Source: Rubrivivax sp.
GTDB lineage: Bacteria; Pseudomonadota; Gammaproteobacteria; Burkholderiales; Burkholderiaceae_C
NCBI GenBank assembly: GCA_018780805.1
Contig: JADMJD010000117.1
Span: 1-40,711, forward strand
Length of the DNA: 40,711 nt
Direction of reading: 5' to 3'
Position numbers and translations under genes: made by a program
The notes under the pieces: generated by a model
What the model was told of the DNA's origin: nothing
The model's input: the letters and a program-made list of their open reading frames with translations, nothing else
Databases searched by the model: none
Shown here: positions 1 to 8,250 of the stretch, in pieces
How the letters are laid out: the number at the start of each line of letters is the position of its first letter
Numbering within the stretch: the stretch's first letter is position 1

Positions 1-69
1 CCGGAGGGACTCGAACCCCCGACCTGCTGCTTAGAAGGCAGCTGCTCTATCCAGCTGAGCTACGGGCAG
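1..69 (-). tRNA. tRNA-Arg(TCT), 3' end cut by the window edge
   Basis: Read on the minus strand, the sequence folds as a tRNA. A D-arm (GCTC...GAGC) is followed by an anticodon stem GCTGC/GCAGC around the loop CTTCTAA, which gives anticodon TCT. The T-arm carries TTCGAGT. The acceptor 5' half is CTGCCCG; only the first bases of the 3' half lie in the window, and the CCA end is missing. The TCT anticodon reads AGA/AGG, rare arginine codons in DNA this GC-rich. The exact 5' end is uncertain by one or two bases. Confidence 0.93.
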
Positions 70-111
70 ACAAACGCGATTCTAGGCGCCGGGTGGTGGG
101 CTGGCACTGCG

Positions 112-804
112 TCAGCGGGCCTTGTACTGGGTCTGGCCGAACAGCGCCTCCCGCGCCTTGTCGTCCACCAGCGGCTTGCGCTGGGCGGCCAGCACCTCCA
201 CGCCGCGCATCACCGCCGGGCGCGCGCCGATCTCGTCGAACCAGCCCTTCAGGTGCGGGTGATCGTTCCAGGCTATGCCCTGGTTCTTCCACGAGCGCAG
301 CCACGGGAAAACAGCGATGTCAGCGATGGAGTAGGCCGGGCCGCCGAGGTAGCGGCTGTTGGCCAGGCGTTTGTTCATCACGCCGTACAGGCGTTTGGCC
401 TCGTTGCTGTAGCGGTCGATGGCGTAGGGGATCTTCTCCGGCGCATAGAGGCGGAAGTGGTGCGCCTGCCCCAGCATCGGACCGACGCCGCCCATCTGGA
501 ACATCAGCCACTGCAGCACCTCGTACTTGCCACGCACGTCGGCCGGCAGGAATCGCCCGGTCTTGCCGGCCAGGTACAACAGGATGGCGCCCGACTCGAA
601 CAATGCGATCGGCTGGCCGTCCGGCCCGTCGGGGTCCACCAGGGCCGGGATCTTGTTGTTGGGGCTGATGGCCAGGAAGGCCGGATCGAACTGCGCGCCG
701 CTGCCGATGTCCACCGGGATCGCCCGGTACGGCAGGCCGCACTCTTCCAGCATGATGTGGACCTTGTGGCCATTGGGCGTGGCCCACGAATACACTTCGA
801 TCAT
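112..804 (-). CDS. yfcG: YfcG/Nu-class glutathione transferase family protein
   Basis: This 230-residue protein closely resembles the Nu-class glutathione transferases YfcG/YghU, which act in the cytosol as glutathione-dependent disulfide-bond oxidoreductases. The thioredoxin-like N-terminal domain holds the TPNG motif with Thr9 and Asn11, the residues that replace the usual Tyr/Ser/Cys in this class. NNKIPALV and FESGAILLYL, which bind the glutathione backbone, follow it. The all-helical C-terminal domain begins near residue 90 with QWLMFQMGGVGPMLGQ, also typical of YfcG. The ATG at 804 has an AGGAG about seven bases upstream, and the length fits the family. It diverges from the unknown gene at 858 over 53 bp. 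The family is clear; the physiological substrate is not known from sequence. Confidence 0.9.
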   Translation of the reverse strand: MIEVYSWATPNGHKVHIMLEECGLPYRAIPVDIGSGAQFDPAFLAISPNNKIPALVDPDGPDGQPIALFESGAILLYLAGKTGRFLPADVRGKYEVLQWLMFQMGGVGPMLGQAHHFRLYAPEKIPYAIDRYSNEAKRLYGVMNKRLANSRYLGGPAYSIADIAVFPWLRSWKNQGIAWNDHPHLKGWFDEIGARPAVMRGVEVLAAQRKPLVDDKAREALFGQTQYKAR

Positions 805-857
805 CGTGTCTCCTCGGGGTGGCCTTCGCCGCCTGGGTCTCAGTCACACTCTAAACC

Positions 858-1583
858 ATGCTCGACGGACTGAAACGGCTGTTCTCCCGCGCCCCGGCGC
901 CCGGCCGGGAATGGGACGAGCTGAGCGACTGGGCCCAGACCCGGCAGTTCACCTTCCGGCCCGTGCGCGGGGAGGAGGGCGGCTTCGTGGTCGAAGGCCG
1001 GCTGGGCGCCTTGCCCTGGCGGCTGGAATGGGGCCCGTCGCAACGCCCTTATGTCGAGGGTGCCGAGTTGCGCCTGCGCGCCGAGCTGGGCCTGTCGTCC
1101 GAGGTGCAGGTGCTGGTGCTCGACCGGCTGCTGCAGGCCACGATGGAAAAGGCCATGTTCGACCAGTACGTCGAAGGGGTGCAAACCCGCATCGACAACC
1201 AGACCCCGCCCGAGATGCGCTGGCTGGTGATGTTCCCCAAGCTGTCGGGGGCCGAGCTGGGTGGTTTGCGCGAGCGGTTTGCGGCTGTCGGCCCCAGCAA
1301 GACCTGGCTCATGCAATGGCTGGACGGGCCCTTGACCCCGGCGCTGCTGGCGGCGCCGCTGATCGCCGGCCAGCCCCTGGTGCTGATGATCTCGCGCGGA
1401 CGCCTCACGTTGCGCACCGCCTTGCCCGACCCGGTGCCCGCCGATCTGGACCGCTGGCTGCGCCTGTTCCACGCCAGCCTGCGCGAGGCACGCCGTGTCG
1501 CAGACCAGGGCAGCGACCCGGGCAACGCGAGCACGCAGCCCAGCATGTTCTCGGCCACCCGCGGTCCCGACGAACCCGTCTGA
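858..1583 (+). CDS. Conserved hypothetical protein, soluble
   Basis: I do not recognise a named family for this 241-residue product. It has no signal peptide or obvious membrane segment. The N-terminal half alternates Trp-rich strands and charged turns (residues about 15-75), and the second half is helical with repeated Leu/Ala runs. The last 30 residues are polar and probably disordered. Codon use and third-position GC match its neighbours, and the frame is open throughout, so I take it as a real gene. The ATG at 858 lacks a good ribosome binding site. It is divergent from the YfcG-like gene and convergent, 19 bases apart, with the phosphotransferase gene, so neighbours give no functional clue. 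Confidence 0.75.
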   Translation: MLDGLKRLFSRAPAPGREWDELSDWAQTRQFTFRPVRGEEGGFVVEGRLGALPWRLEWGPSQRPYVEGAELRLRAELGLSSEVQVLVLDRLLQATMEKAMFDQYVEGVQTRIDNQTPPEMRWLVMFPKLSGAELGGLRERFAAVGPSKTWLMQWLDGPLTPALLAAPLIAGQPLVLMISRGRLTLRTALPDPVPADLDRWLRLFHASLREARRVADQGSDPGNASTQPSMFSATRGPDEPV

Positions 1584-1602
1584 ACCCCGGCCTCGGCCGC
1601 CC

Positions 1603-2679
1603 TCAGGCCGCAGAGGCAAACCGCCAGGCCATCTCAGCCAGCGGCCGTGTGGCGGCGCCGGTGGCGCGGGCCTGTGCGCTGGCGGCGGTGCCGTCCACCA
1701 CCCGCTTGGCAATGCCCTGCGTGATGGCCGCCAGGCGGAACAGGTTGTAGGCGAGGTAGAAGTTCCAGTCGGCCATCACCGCATCCGGGTCGGCGCGGCC
1801 GGTGCGCTCGCAGTAGCGGCGCACGTAGTCGCGTTCCGCCGGAATGCCGAGCGCCGCATGGTCCAGCCCGCCGATGCCGCGGAAGGTGCCGGGCGGGATG
1901 TGCCAGGCCATGCAGTGGTAACTCAGGTCGGCCAAGGGGTGGCCCAGCGTGGACAACTCCCAGTCCAGCACCGCCAGCACACGGGGCTCTTCGGGATGGA
2001 AGATCAGGTTGTCCAGCCGGTAGTCGCCGTGCACGATGGAGACATCGCTCTCGACGCGCGCGCTGGCCGGCACATGCGCCGGCAGCCATTGCAGCAGCTG
2101 GTCCATCTCGGCAATGGGCTCGGTCTGCGAGGCCAGGTACTGCTTGCTCCAGCGGCCGATCTGGCGGTCGAAGTAGTTGCCCGGTTTGCCATAGTCGGCC
2201 AGGCCGACCGCGGCCGGGCTCACGCAGTGGAGTGCCGCGATCACGCGGTTCATCTCGTCGTAGATGGCTGACCGCGCCGCGTTGTCCAAGCCGGGCAGCG
2301 ACTGCTCCCACAGCACCCGGCCCTCCACATGGGCCATCACGTAGAAGGCGCGGCCGATGATGGTTTCGTCTTCACACAGCAGGTGCATGTGCGCCACCGG
2401 CACGTCGCCGCCAGCCAGCGCCCGCATCACGCGGAACTCGCGGTCGATGGCATGCGCCGAGGGCAGCAGCTTGGCCGCCGGGCCGGGTTTGCTGCGCATC
2501 ACGTAGCGGGTGCCCGGGGTCTGCAGCAAAAAGGTCGGGTTGGACTGCCCCCCCTTGAACTGCGTCACGCTCAGCGGGCCTTCAAAGCCGTCGATGCGCG
2601 TCGTCAGCCAGGCTTCAAGCGCGGCGGTGTCAAAGGCGTGTTGCTCACGCACGGCCTGGGTGCCGGTGTACTGGTCCAT
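1603..2679 (-). CDS. Phosphotransferase family protein (APH fold, ACAD10/11 N-domain-like)
   Basis: This 358-residue protein has the aminoglycoside-phosphotransferase/choline-kinase fold. The catalytic loop HGDYRLDN (residues 218-224) gives the catalytic Asp219 and the metal-binding Asn224, and LDWE supplies the second metal ligand, Asp239. The nucleotide-binding half includes FKGGQSNPTF near residue 42. It matches the bacterial family related to the N-terminal domain of eukaryotic ACAD10/11, where kinases work with acyl-CoA dehydrogenases on 4-hydroxy acids. No acyl-CoA dehydrogenase lies beside it, although an enoyl-CoA hydratase-family gene is 1.6 kb away. It is unlikely to be an antibiotic-resistance enzyme. 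It follows the Crp/Fnr gene on the same strand after 26 bases, so the two may be cotranscribed. The substrate is unknown. Confidence 0.85.
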   Translation of the reverse strand: MDQYTGTQAVREQHAFDTAALEAWLTTRIDGFEGPLSVTQFKGGQSNPTFLLQTPGTRYVMRSKPGPAAKLLPSAHAIDREFRVMRALAGGDVPVAHMHLLCEDETIIGRAFYVMAHVEGRVLWEQSLPGLDNAARSAIYDEMNRVIAALHCVSPAAVGLADYGKPGNYFDRQIGRWSKQYLASQTEPIAEMDQLLQWLPAHVPASARVESDVSIVHGDYRLDNLIFHPEEPRVLAVLDWELSTLGHPLADLSYHCMAWHIPPGTFRGIGGLDHAALGIPAERDYVRRYCERTGRADPDAVMADWNFYLAYNLFRLAAITQGIAKRVVDGTAASAQARATGAATRPLAEMAWRFASAA

Positions 2680-2705
2680 GCGGAGGGTCTCTCTGTTCTT
2701 GTTGT

Positions 2706-3410
2706 TCAGCGTTCAGCGATTTCAAGCAGCCGTTCGCGTGACAGCACCACCAGGCGGGTGGGCTCCACACGCAGGATGCCGTCGCGCTCGAAGCCCTTGA
2801 GCTCCTGGTTCACGCGCTGGCGCGAGGCACCGAGCAGCTGCGCCAGGTCTTCCTGCGCCAGTTGCAGGCCGATGCGGATCTCTTCGCCCTGCGGAATGCC
2901 GTAGCTCTTGGCCAGCAGCAGCAGCTGGCGCGCCAGCCGTGCCTGCAGCGGCAAGGTGTTGAGCTCTTCCAACTGGTTGAACATCAGCCGCAGGCGGCGG
3001 CAGTTCAGGCGCAGCAGCGCGTCGTACAGCTCCACGTGCTGGGCCAGCAGTTCCTTGAAGTCGGGCTTGCGCACCACCAGCAGCGTGGTGTCGCCATGGG
3101 CATGGGCGTCGTGCGTGCGCGGCAGGCCGTCGAAGAGCGCGATGTCGCCGAACCAGGTGCCGGGCTCGCAGTAGGTCAGGCTCACCTGCTTGCCGGCCAG
3201 AGACACGGTGCTGATGCGCACCGCGCCGCGTGCCACGCCCACCCATTCTTCGGCCGGTGTGCCGCGTGCGGCCATCGGCACGCCATCGGCCAGCCGCCGC
3301 ACCACGGTGCGCGAGAGGATGGCCTGCTGCAGCGCGGTGGAGAGCTTCGCGAACCAAGGCCCGGTCTCGATGTGTTGACGTTCTTCCAGTGTAAGAGCCG
3401 GGGTGATCAT
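2706..3410 (-). CDS. Crp/Fnr-family transcriptional regulator
   Basis: This regulator has about 234 residues: an N-terminal cyclic-nucleotide-binding-type beta barrel (residues about 20-110), a long dimerisation helix (NCRRLRLMFNQLEEL) and a C-terminal winged helix. The recognition region includes QEDLAQLLGASRQRVNQEL. No Fnr-type cysteine cluster is visible, so it does not look like an iron-sulfur oxygen sensor; the effector is unknown. I chose the ATG at 3410 over an in-frame start at 3470 because AGGGA sits seven bases before it, and the extra residues look like untranslated leader. It diverges from the class II aldolase-family gene with 80 bp between them, a natural place for its operator. 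Confidence 0.9.
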   Translation of the reverse strand: MITPALTLEERQHIETGPWFAKLSTALQQAILSRTVVRRLADGVPMAARGTPAEEWVGVARGAVRISTVSLAGKQVSLTYCEPGTWFGDIALFDGLPRTHDAHAHGDTTLLVVRKPDFKELLAQHVELYDALLRLNCRRLRLMFNQLEELNTLPLQARLARQLLLLAKSYGIPQGEEIRIGLQLAQEDLAQLLGASRQRVNQELKGFERDGILRVEPTRLVVLSRERLLEIAER

Positions 3411-3490
3411 GGTTTGTCCCTGACGCGACAAGGCCGCGGGCATGCGATTGTGCCGGCCTCGCTGCTGCACACACCGTCGGAGAACGCACC

Positions 3491-4264
3491 ATGCCCGCCC
3501 AAGCCCTGGACCTGCCCAACCGCCGTGAAACGGTGTCTGCCGAGGAGTGGCGTGCCCGCGTGGACCTGGCCGCGGCCTACCGGCTGGTGGCGATGTTCGG
3601 CTGGGACGACCTGGTCTTCACGCACATCAGCGCGCGTGTGCCGGGCGAGGACGGCGCCTTCCTGATCAACCCCTACGGCCTGCTGTTCGAGGAGATCACC
3701 GCCTCCAGCCTGGTGAAGGTGGACCTGGCGGGGAACAAGCTGGACGACTCGCCGTTCCCGGTGAACCCGGCCGGCTTCGTGATCCACAGCGCGGTGCACG
3801 CGGCGCGGCACGACGCGGCCTGCGTGATGCACGTGCACTCGCTCAACGGCATCGCGGTGTCGGCGCAGCAGGGCGGTGTGCGGCCGCTGTCTCAGCAAAG
3901 CATCTTCGTGCTGGCCAGCCTCGGCTACCACGACTACGAAGGCGTGGCGCTGCGTGACGACGAAAAGCCGCGCCTGGTGCAGGACCTGGGGCGCAACAGC
4001 TACCTGATGCTGCGCAACCATGGCCTGCTCACCGTGGGCGCCACGGTGGCCGACGCGTTTTTGCACATGTACCTGTTCGAGACGGTGTGCACCATCCAGG
4101 TCCGGGCGATGGCCGGTGGCGGGCCTTTGGTCGATGTGCCGCCGGACATCATCGCCACTGCCCAGCAGCAGGCGGCGATGGCCACCCGCGGGCAGGGCGC
4201 CGGTCTGGTGTGGCCGGGCCTGCTGCGGCGCCTGGACCGCCGCTGCCCCGGCTACGACCGCTGA
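3491..4264 (+). CDS. Class II aldolase/adducin-family protein
   Basis: This 257-residue protein carries the class II aldolase/adducin fold. The metal-binding pair is His114 and His116 in the HVHS motif, and the third ligand is probably His177 in RNHGLL, matching the three zinc histidines of fuculose- and rhamnulose-phosphate aldolases. The catalytic Glu of those enzymes, expected just before the segment FVIH (residues 96-99), appears to be Gly in NPAGFVIH. A true aldol cleavage activity is therefore doubtful. Many bacterial members with this NPAG variant have no known substrate. The gene diverges from the Crp/Fnr regulator and is convergent, nine bases apart, with the enoyl-CoA hydratase-family gene. 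It is probably controlled by the adjacent regulator, which is an inference. Confidence 0.88.
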   Translation: MPAQALDLPNRRETVSAEEWRARVDLAAAYRLVAMFGWDDLVFTHISARVPGEDGAFLINPYGLLFEEITASSLVKVDLAGNKLDDSPFPVNPAGFVIHSAVHAARHDAACVMHVHSLNGIAVSAQQGGVRPLSQQSIFVLASLGYHDYEGVALRDDEKPRLVQDLGRNSYLMLRNHGLLTVGATVADAFLHMYLFETVCTIQVRAMAGGGPLVDVPPDIIATAQQQAAMATRGQGAGLVWPGLLRRLDRRCPGYDR

Positions 4265-4273
4265 AGCTCGCTC

Positions 4274-5056
4274 TCAGCCTTCGAAACGCGGCTTGCGCTT
4301 TTCCAGGAAGGCGCGGATGCCCTCGCCGCCGTTGGCGTGGAACAGGTTCTGCACGAAGTGGTCACGCTCGCGGTCCAGCTGTTCCTGCAGAGGCGCGTTG
4401 ACCGCCTGGTTCATCAGCTGCTTGGCACTGGCCAGCGCGTTGGGTGCCATCGCAGCCAGTCGCTCGGCCAGCGCCAGCGCGCGTGTCAGGGTCTGCCCTT
4501 GCGGCACCAGCTCGTTGACCAGGCCATGCGCCTGCCACTCGGTGGCAGACACCGGCTCACCCAGCCACAACCAGCGCATGGCCAGGGCCCGTGGCACCCG
4601 GCGCGCCAATTGCCAGGAGCCACCGGCATCGGGTGACAACCCGACGCGGCCGTAGGAGAACACGAACTGTGCATCGTCGGCCGCCACCACCAGGTCGCAG
4701 GCCAGCACCAGGCCCACACCGGCGCCGGCGGCAAAGCCTTCCACGCAGGCGATCACGGGTTTGGGCAGCTGCACCAGCGCCTGCACCACGCCGTGCAGCA
4801 GGCGCAGCGATTCCAGTTGCGGCTCGGGTCCGATGTCGCGCACACCCAGCAGGCGGGGCAGGTTGCCGCCGCCGCAGAAGTGGTCACCGTCGCCACGCAG
4901 CAGCACACAGCGGATGCCGGGATCGGCCTGCGCCTGGGCCAGTGCGTCCAGGGCCTGGCGGTTGGCCTCTGGCGACAGGCTGTTGCGGGTGGCGGGGTCG
5001 GTGAGGGTCAGGATCAGCGCACCGCCACGCTGTTCGGTCAACATCTGCGAAGCCAT
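4274..5056 (-). CDS. Enoyl-CoA hydratase/isomerase family, oxepin-CoA hydrolase-like
   Basis: This crotonase-fold protein has 260 residues. The two oxyanion-hole segments are CGGGN (residues 61-65) and FAAGAG (about 108-113). The usual hydratase Glu144 position is not Glu. Instead SPDAGGSW supplies Asp143, as in PaaG-type isomerases and the Burkholderiales proteins annotated 'oxepin-CoA hydrolase, alternative type'. The C-terminal stretch RDHFVQNLFHANGGEGIRAF also resembles that group. Such enzymes act on CoA thioesters in phenylacetate or fatty-acid breakdown. No paa genes lie in the window, so the pathway cannot be fixed. The ATG at 5056 opens 108 bp from the FimV-like gene in the other direction. 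Confidence 0.87.
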   Translation of the reverse strand: MASQMLTEQRGGALILTLTDPATRNSLSPEANRQALDALAQAQADPGIRCVLLRGDGDHFCGGGNLPRLLGVRDIGPEPQLESLRLLHGVVQALVQLPKPVIACVEGFAAGAGVGLVLACDLVVAADDAQFVFSYGRVGLSPDAGGSWQLARRVPRALAMRWLWLGEPVSATEWQAHGLVNELVPQGQTLTRALALAERLAAMAPNALASAKQLMNQAVNAPLQEQLDRERDHFVQNLFHANGGEGIRAFLEKRKPRFEG

Positions 5057-5164
5057 GGGAAATCATTGTGGCATGCGCCTCAAACGCCGCCCCGGCCTGC
5101 GGCCGAAGCTGTAACGCTTCGTGCTAGAGTGGTTCAGCGTCGGATTCCGACCCCCCTTTGCTGC

Positions 5165-7045
5165 ATGCCGAAGAAGCGGATTCCGTCCTCCTGCTGGGCC
5201 CTGGTCTTGTGCCTTTGCGCGGTTGCGCCCGCGGCGGCCATGGGCTTTGGTGCCAGCACACCCACCACCACCTTGGGTCAGCCGCTGGATTTCAGCGTCG
5301 GCCTGCGCCTGGACCCGGGTGAAGAGCTCAACCCCGAGTGTGTGCGGGCCGAGGTCAGCATTGGTGATGTCGGTGTGCCGGCGGCCGGTGTCGGCGCCAG
5401 TCTGCTGGTCGATGCCAATGGCCGAAGCAGCATCCGTGTGCGCACGCTGGCCCGCATCGACGAACCCGTGGTGGCGGTGCAGGTGGCCGCCGGCTGCCCG
5501 CAACGCCTGGTGCGCCGCTTCGTCGTGTTTGCCGACCCGCCGGTGATGGTGGCCGTCCCGGTGGCGGCCGAGGCCGTGCCGGCCGTGGCAGCCACCGTCC
5601 CGCCCCCCGCGGCGCTGCCGGCCGCGGCGCTGCCCGAGACCCGTGTGGCGCTGGTGGCGCAGACCCCTCCGCCCGGGCCGCCCGCCGCCGCTTCTGGGCC
5701 ACCGCGCCGCGCCGCGCCGGTGCAACGCCGGCCCACGCCTGCTGCGCGGGCCGCGGCCCCGGCGCCGCGCCCGCGTCTCAAGCTCGATGCCGCGCCACCG
5801 CCACCGCCGCCGCCGGCTGCCGCCTCGGCCCCGTTGCCCGCCCCGGTGATGGACGTTGTCGAGCAGGCCAACCAGGCGGTGCTGGCCGCCATCGCCGCAG
5901 CCTCGGCCTCGCAGGGCCGCATGGCGGCGCTGGAGGCCAGCGTGCGCCAGCTGGGCGATGAGGCCCTGGCCCAGAAGGCGGTGGTCGACACCCTGAGGCA
6001 GCGGGCCGTCGCGGCCGAGGGCCGCAACCAGTGGGTGCTGCCCCTGGGCCTGGCCCTGCTGGCCTTGCTGGGCCTCGCCGGCTGGCTGTGGCTGCGCCTG
6101 CGCGAACTCGAGCGCGACCGCCGGCATGGTTGGCTGAGTGCGGCCCGCGCGCCGGCGCCAGCGCCGTCCGCGGCCGCAGCGGCCGTGCCGCCTTCGCCTT
6201 CGCAGGTGCCGCTGCTGGTGGAGCGCAGCGTGCGCACCACCGGTGCCGCGTCGCTGGGCGCCGGGCTGGCGCCGGTGCATGTGCCGACGCCGTCCGAACT
6301 GCCCGACCCACCGTCCACGACGCCGCAGGACTGGGGCCCGGAGACTGCCACGCTGAAGACCCAGCCGCTGCTGACTTCGGCCGCCCTGGTGCAGCCCGAG
6401 AACCGGGACGTCAGCGCCGAAGAGCTGATCGACCTGGAGCAGCAGGCCGAGTTCTTTGTGGTGCTGGGCCAGGACGATGCCGCCATCGACCTGCTGGTCT
6501 CGCACCTGCGCGACAGCGGCGGCGCCAGCCCGCTGCCCTACCTGAAGCTGCTGGACATCTACCGGCGGCTGGGCGACCGCGGCGCCTACGAACGCACACG
6601 CGACCGTTTCAACCACCGCTTCAACGCCCATGTGCCGGGTTGGGATGCACCCACCGGCGACGGCCGCATGCTGGAGGACTACCCGCAGGTGATGGGCTGG
6701 TTGCAGCAGGTCTGGCCCAAGCCGCTGGACGCGATGGCCGAGCTGGAATCGCTGCTGTTCCGCAAGGACGGCGGCGAGCTCTTCGAGCTGCCGGCCTACC
6801 GCGAGCTGTTGATGCTCTACGCGCTGGCGCGTGACCTGCTGGACGGCGACACCGGCAGTGCCGGCAGTGCGGTGGACGTGTTGCTGCCGCTCAACGACAG
6901 CCCTGGTTTTGCACCCACGTCACCGCGCCCGTATTTTGGTGAGGACGGCACGATCCCGATCGAACACCAGCCGACAGCGCCCATCGACCTGGACCTCGAT
7001 CTGCCGGCAGAACCGCCGCCCAGTGCCTACGGCCGCTTTCGCTGA
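5165..7045 (+). CDS. FimV-like protein (N- and C-terminal FimV domains)
   Basis: This is a 626-residue inner-membrane protein related to FimV, which in Pseudomonas organises type IV pilus assembly and polar signalling. A signal peptide (residues 1-25) leads into the FimV N-terminal domain; LGQPLDFSV and LDPGEELNPECVRAEV are characteristic of it in Burkholderiales. A Pro/Ala-rich linker (about 130-235) and a short coiled coil precede one membrane helix near residues 291-309. The cytoplasmic part ends with the FimV C-terminal helical motif LPYLKLLDIYRRLGDR (about 455-470) and a further conserved stretch. I see no LysM peptidoglycan-binding motif, and it is shorter than P. aeruginosa FimV (over 900 residues). 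No pilus genes adjoin it. I took the ATG at 5165 because the signal peptide starts there; the ribosome binding site is weak. Confidence 0.82.
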   Translation: MPKKRIPSSCWALVLCLCAVAPAAAMGFGASTPTTTLGQPLDFSVGLRLDPGEELNPECVRAEVSIGDVGVPAAGVGASLLVDANGRSSIRVRTLARIDEPVVAVQVAAGCPQRLVRRFVVFADPPVMVAVPVAAEAVPAVAATVPPPAALPAAALPETRVALVAQTPPPGPPAAASGPPRRAAPVQRRPTPAARAAAPAPRPRLKLDAAPPPPPPPAAASAPLPAPVMDVVEQANQAVLAAIAAASASQGRMAALEASVRQLGDEALAQKAVVDTLRQRAVAAEGRNQWVLPLGLALLALLGLAGWLWLRLRELERDRRHGWLSAARAPAPAPSAAAAAVPPSPSQVPLLVERSVRTTGAASLGAGLAPVHVPTPSELPDPPSTTPQDWGPETATLKTQPLLTSAALVQPENRDVSAEELIDLEQQAEFFVVLGQDDAAIDLLVSHLRDSGGASPLPYLKLLDIYRRLGDRGAYERTRDRFNHRFNAHVPGWDAPTGDGRMLEDYPQVMGWLQQVWPKPLDAMAELESLLFRKDGGELFELPAYRELLMLYALARDLLDGDTGSAGSAVDVLLPLNDSPGFAPTSPRPYFGEDGTIPIEHQPTAPIDLDLDLPAEPPPSAYGRFR

Positions 7046-7089
7046 CTGTCGGTTCCGCCGGCGGCGCCAGCGCTGACCGGGACGACGGT

Positions 7090-8244
7090 CTACAGCCGCG
7101 CCAGCCGGCCCAGCGCGGTGCGCAGGGTCTCGTCCTTCTTCGCAAAACACAGGCGCGCCAGCCGCTGCTCGAAGCCACCTTCGTAAAACGCGGCGATGGG
7201 GATCGCGGCGACGCCGATCTCCTGCGTCAGCCACTCGCAGAACGCGGCCTCCGGCAGGTCGCTCACCGCGCTGTAGTCCACGGTCTGGAAGTAGGTGCCT
7301 TCGCAGGGCAGCAGGCGCAGCCGCGTATCGGCCAGACCGGTGCGGAACAGGTCGCGCTTGGCCTGGTAGAAGGCCGGCAGGCCCAGGTAAGGCGCGGGGT
7401 CGGCCATGTACTGCGCCAGCGCGTGCTGCACCGGCGTGTTGACCGTGAACACGTTGAACTGGTGCACCTTGCGGAACTCGGCCATCAGCGGCGCCGGCGC
7501 CAGCACGGTGCCCACCTTCCAGCCGGTGACGTGGTAGGTCTTGCCGAAGCTCGACACCACAAACGCCCGCGCCGCCAGCGCCGGGATGGACGACGCGCTG
7601 ACATGCGGCGCGCCGTCGTAGACCATGTGCTCGTAGACCTCGTCGCTGATCAGCAGCACGTCGGTGGGCGCCAGCAGGTCGGCCAGTTGCTGCATCTCGG
7701 CGGCTGTCCACACCGTGCCGGTGGGGTTGTGCGGCGAGTTGACGATGATCGCCCGGGTGCGCGGTGACATGGCCGCGGCGATGGCGTCGAAGTCAGGCCG
7801 GAACACACCCGGCTTCAGCGGCACGCGCACGACGCGACCTCCCGCGAGCTCGATGTTGGGCGCGTAGCTGTCGTAACACGGCTCCAGCACGATCACCTCG
7901 TCGCCCGGGTGCACGCAGCACAGCACCGCGGTCAGGATGGCCTGCGTGGCGCCGGCGGTGATGGTGACTTCGGTCTCCGGGTCGTAGGCGCGGCCGTAGA
8001 GGGCTGCGACCTTGGCCGCGACCGCCTGCCGCAGCGCCGGCACGCCGGCCATCGGCGGGTACTGGTTCAGCCCGGCCTGCATCGCTGCCGTCACCTGTGC
8101 CGGCAGCGCCGGGTCGCAGTCGAAATCCGGGAAACCCTGGCCCAGGTTCACCGCGCCGGTGCGTGTGGCCAGGGCCGACATCACGGTGAAGATGGTGGTG
8201 CCGACGGTCGGCAGGCGGCTCTGCAGGGCGGGCGTGTGGTGCAT
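7090..8244 (-). CDS. ybdL: YbdL-type methionine/kynurenine aminotransferase (PLP, class I/II)
   Basis: This 384-residue fold-type I aminotransferase has the PLP lysine at Lys235 in SSFGKTYHVTGWK. NSPHNPTG and ISDEVYEH give the Asn and Asp that hold the cofactor, and the N-terminal GQGFPDF segment matches YbdL and kynurenine aminotransferases. E. coli YbdL transfers the amino group of methionine (also His, Phe) to an oxo acid, so a role in methionine salvage fits. It lies six bases downstream of cysB on the same strand, which links it with sulfur amino acid metabolism and makes an operon cbiX-cysB-ybdL likely. Substrate preference within this subfamily cannot be settled from sequence. Confidence 0.9.
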   Translation of the reverse strand: MHHTPALQSRLPTVGTTIFTVMSALATRTGAVNLGQGFPDFDCDPALPAQVTAAMQAGLNQYPPMAGVPALRQAVAAKVAALYGRAYDPETEVTITAGATQAILTAVLCCVHPGDEVIVLEPCYDSYAPNIELAGGRVVRVPLKPGVFRPDFDAIAAAMSPRTRAIIVNSPHNPTGTVWTAAEMQQLADLLAPTDVLLISDEVYEHMVYDGAPHVSASSIPALAARAFVVSSFGKTYHVTGWKVGTVLAPAPLMAEFRKVHQFNVFTVNTPVQHALAQYMADPAPYLGLPAFYQAKRDLFRTGLADTRLRLLPCEGTYFQTVDYSAVSDLPEAAFCEWLTQEIGVAAIPIAAFYEGGFEQRLARLCFAKKDETLRTALGRLARL

Positions 8245-8250
8245 GGGGGA

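Noticed and set aside
1..111. tRNA-Arg as an integration site of a mobile element
   Set aside because: No integrase, direct repeat of the tRNA 3' end or compositional break is visible, and the tRNA 3' end is outside the window.
1603..2679. Aminoglycoside resistance phosphotransferase
   Set aside because: The fold is shared, but the sequence matches the housekeeping family related to ACAD10/11 N-terminal domains, without resistance-gene context.
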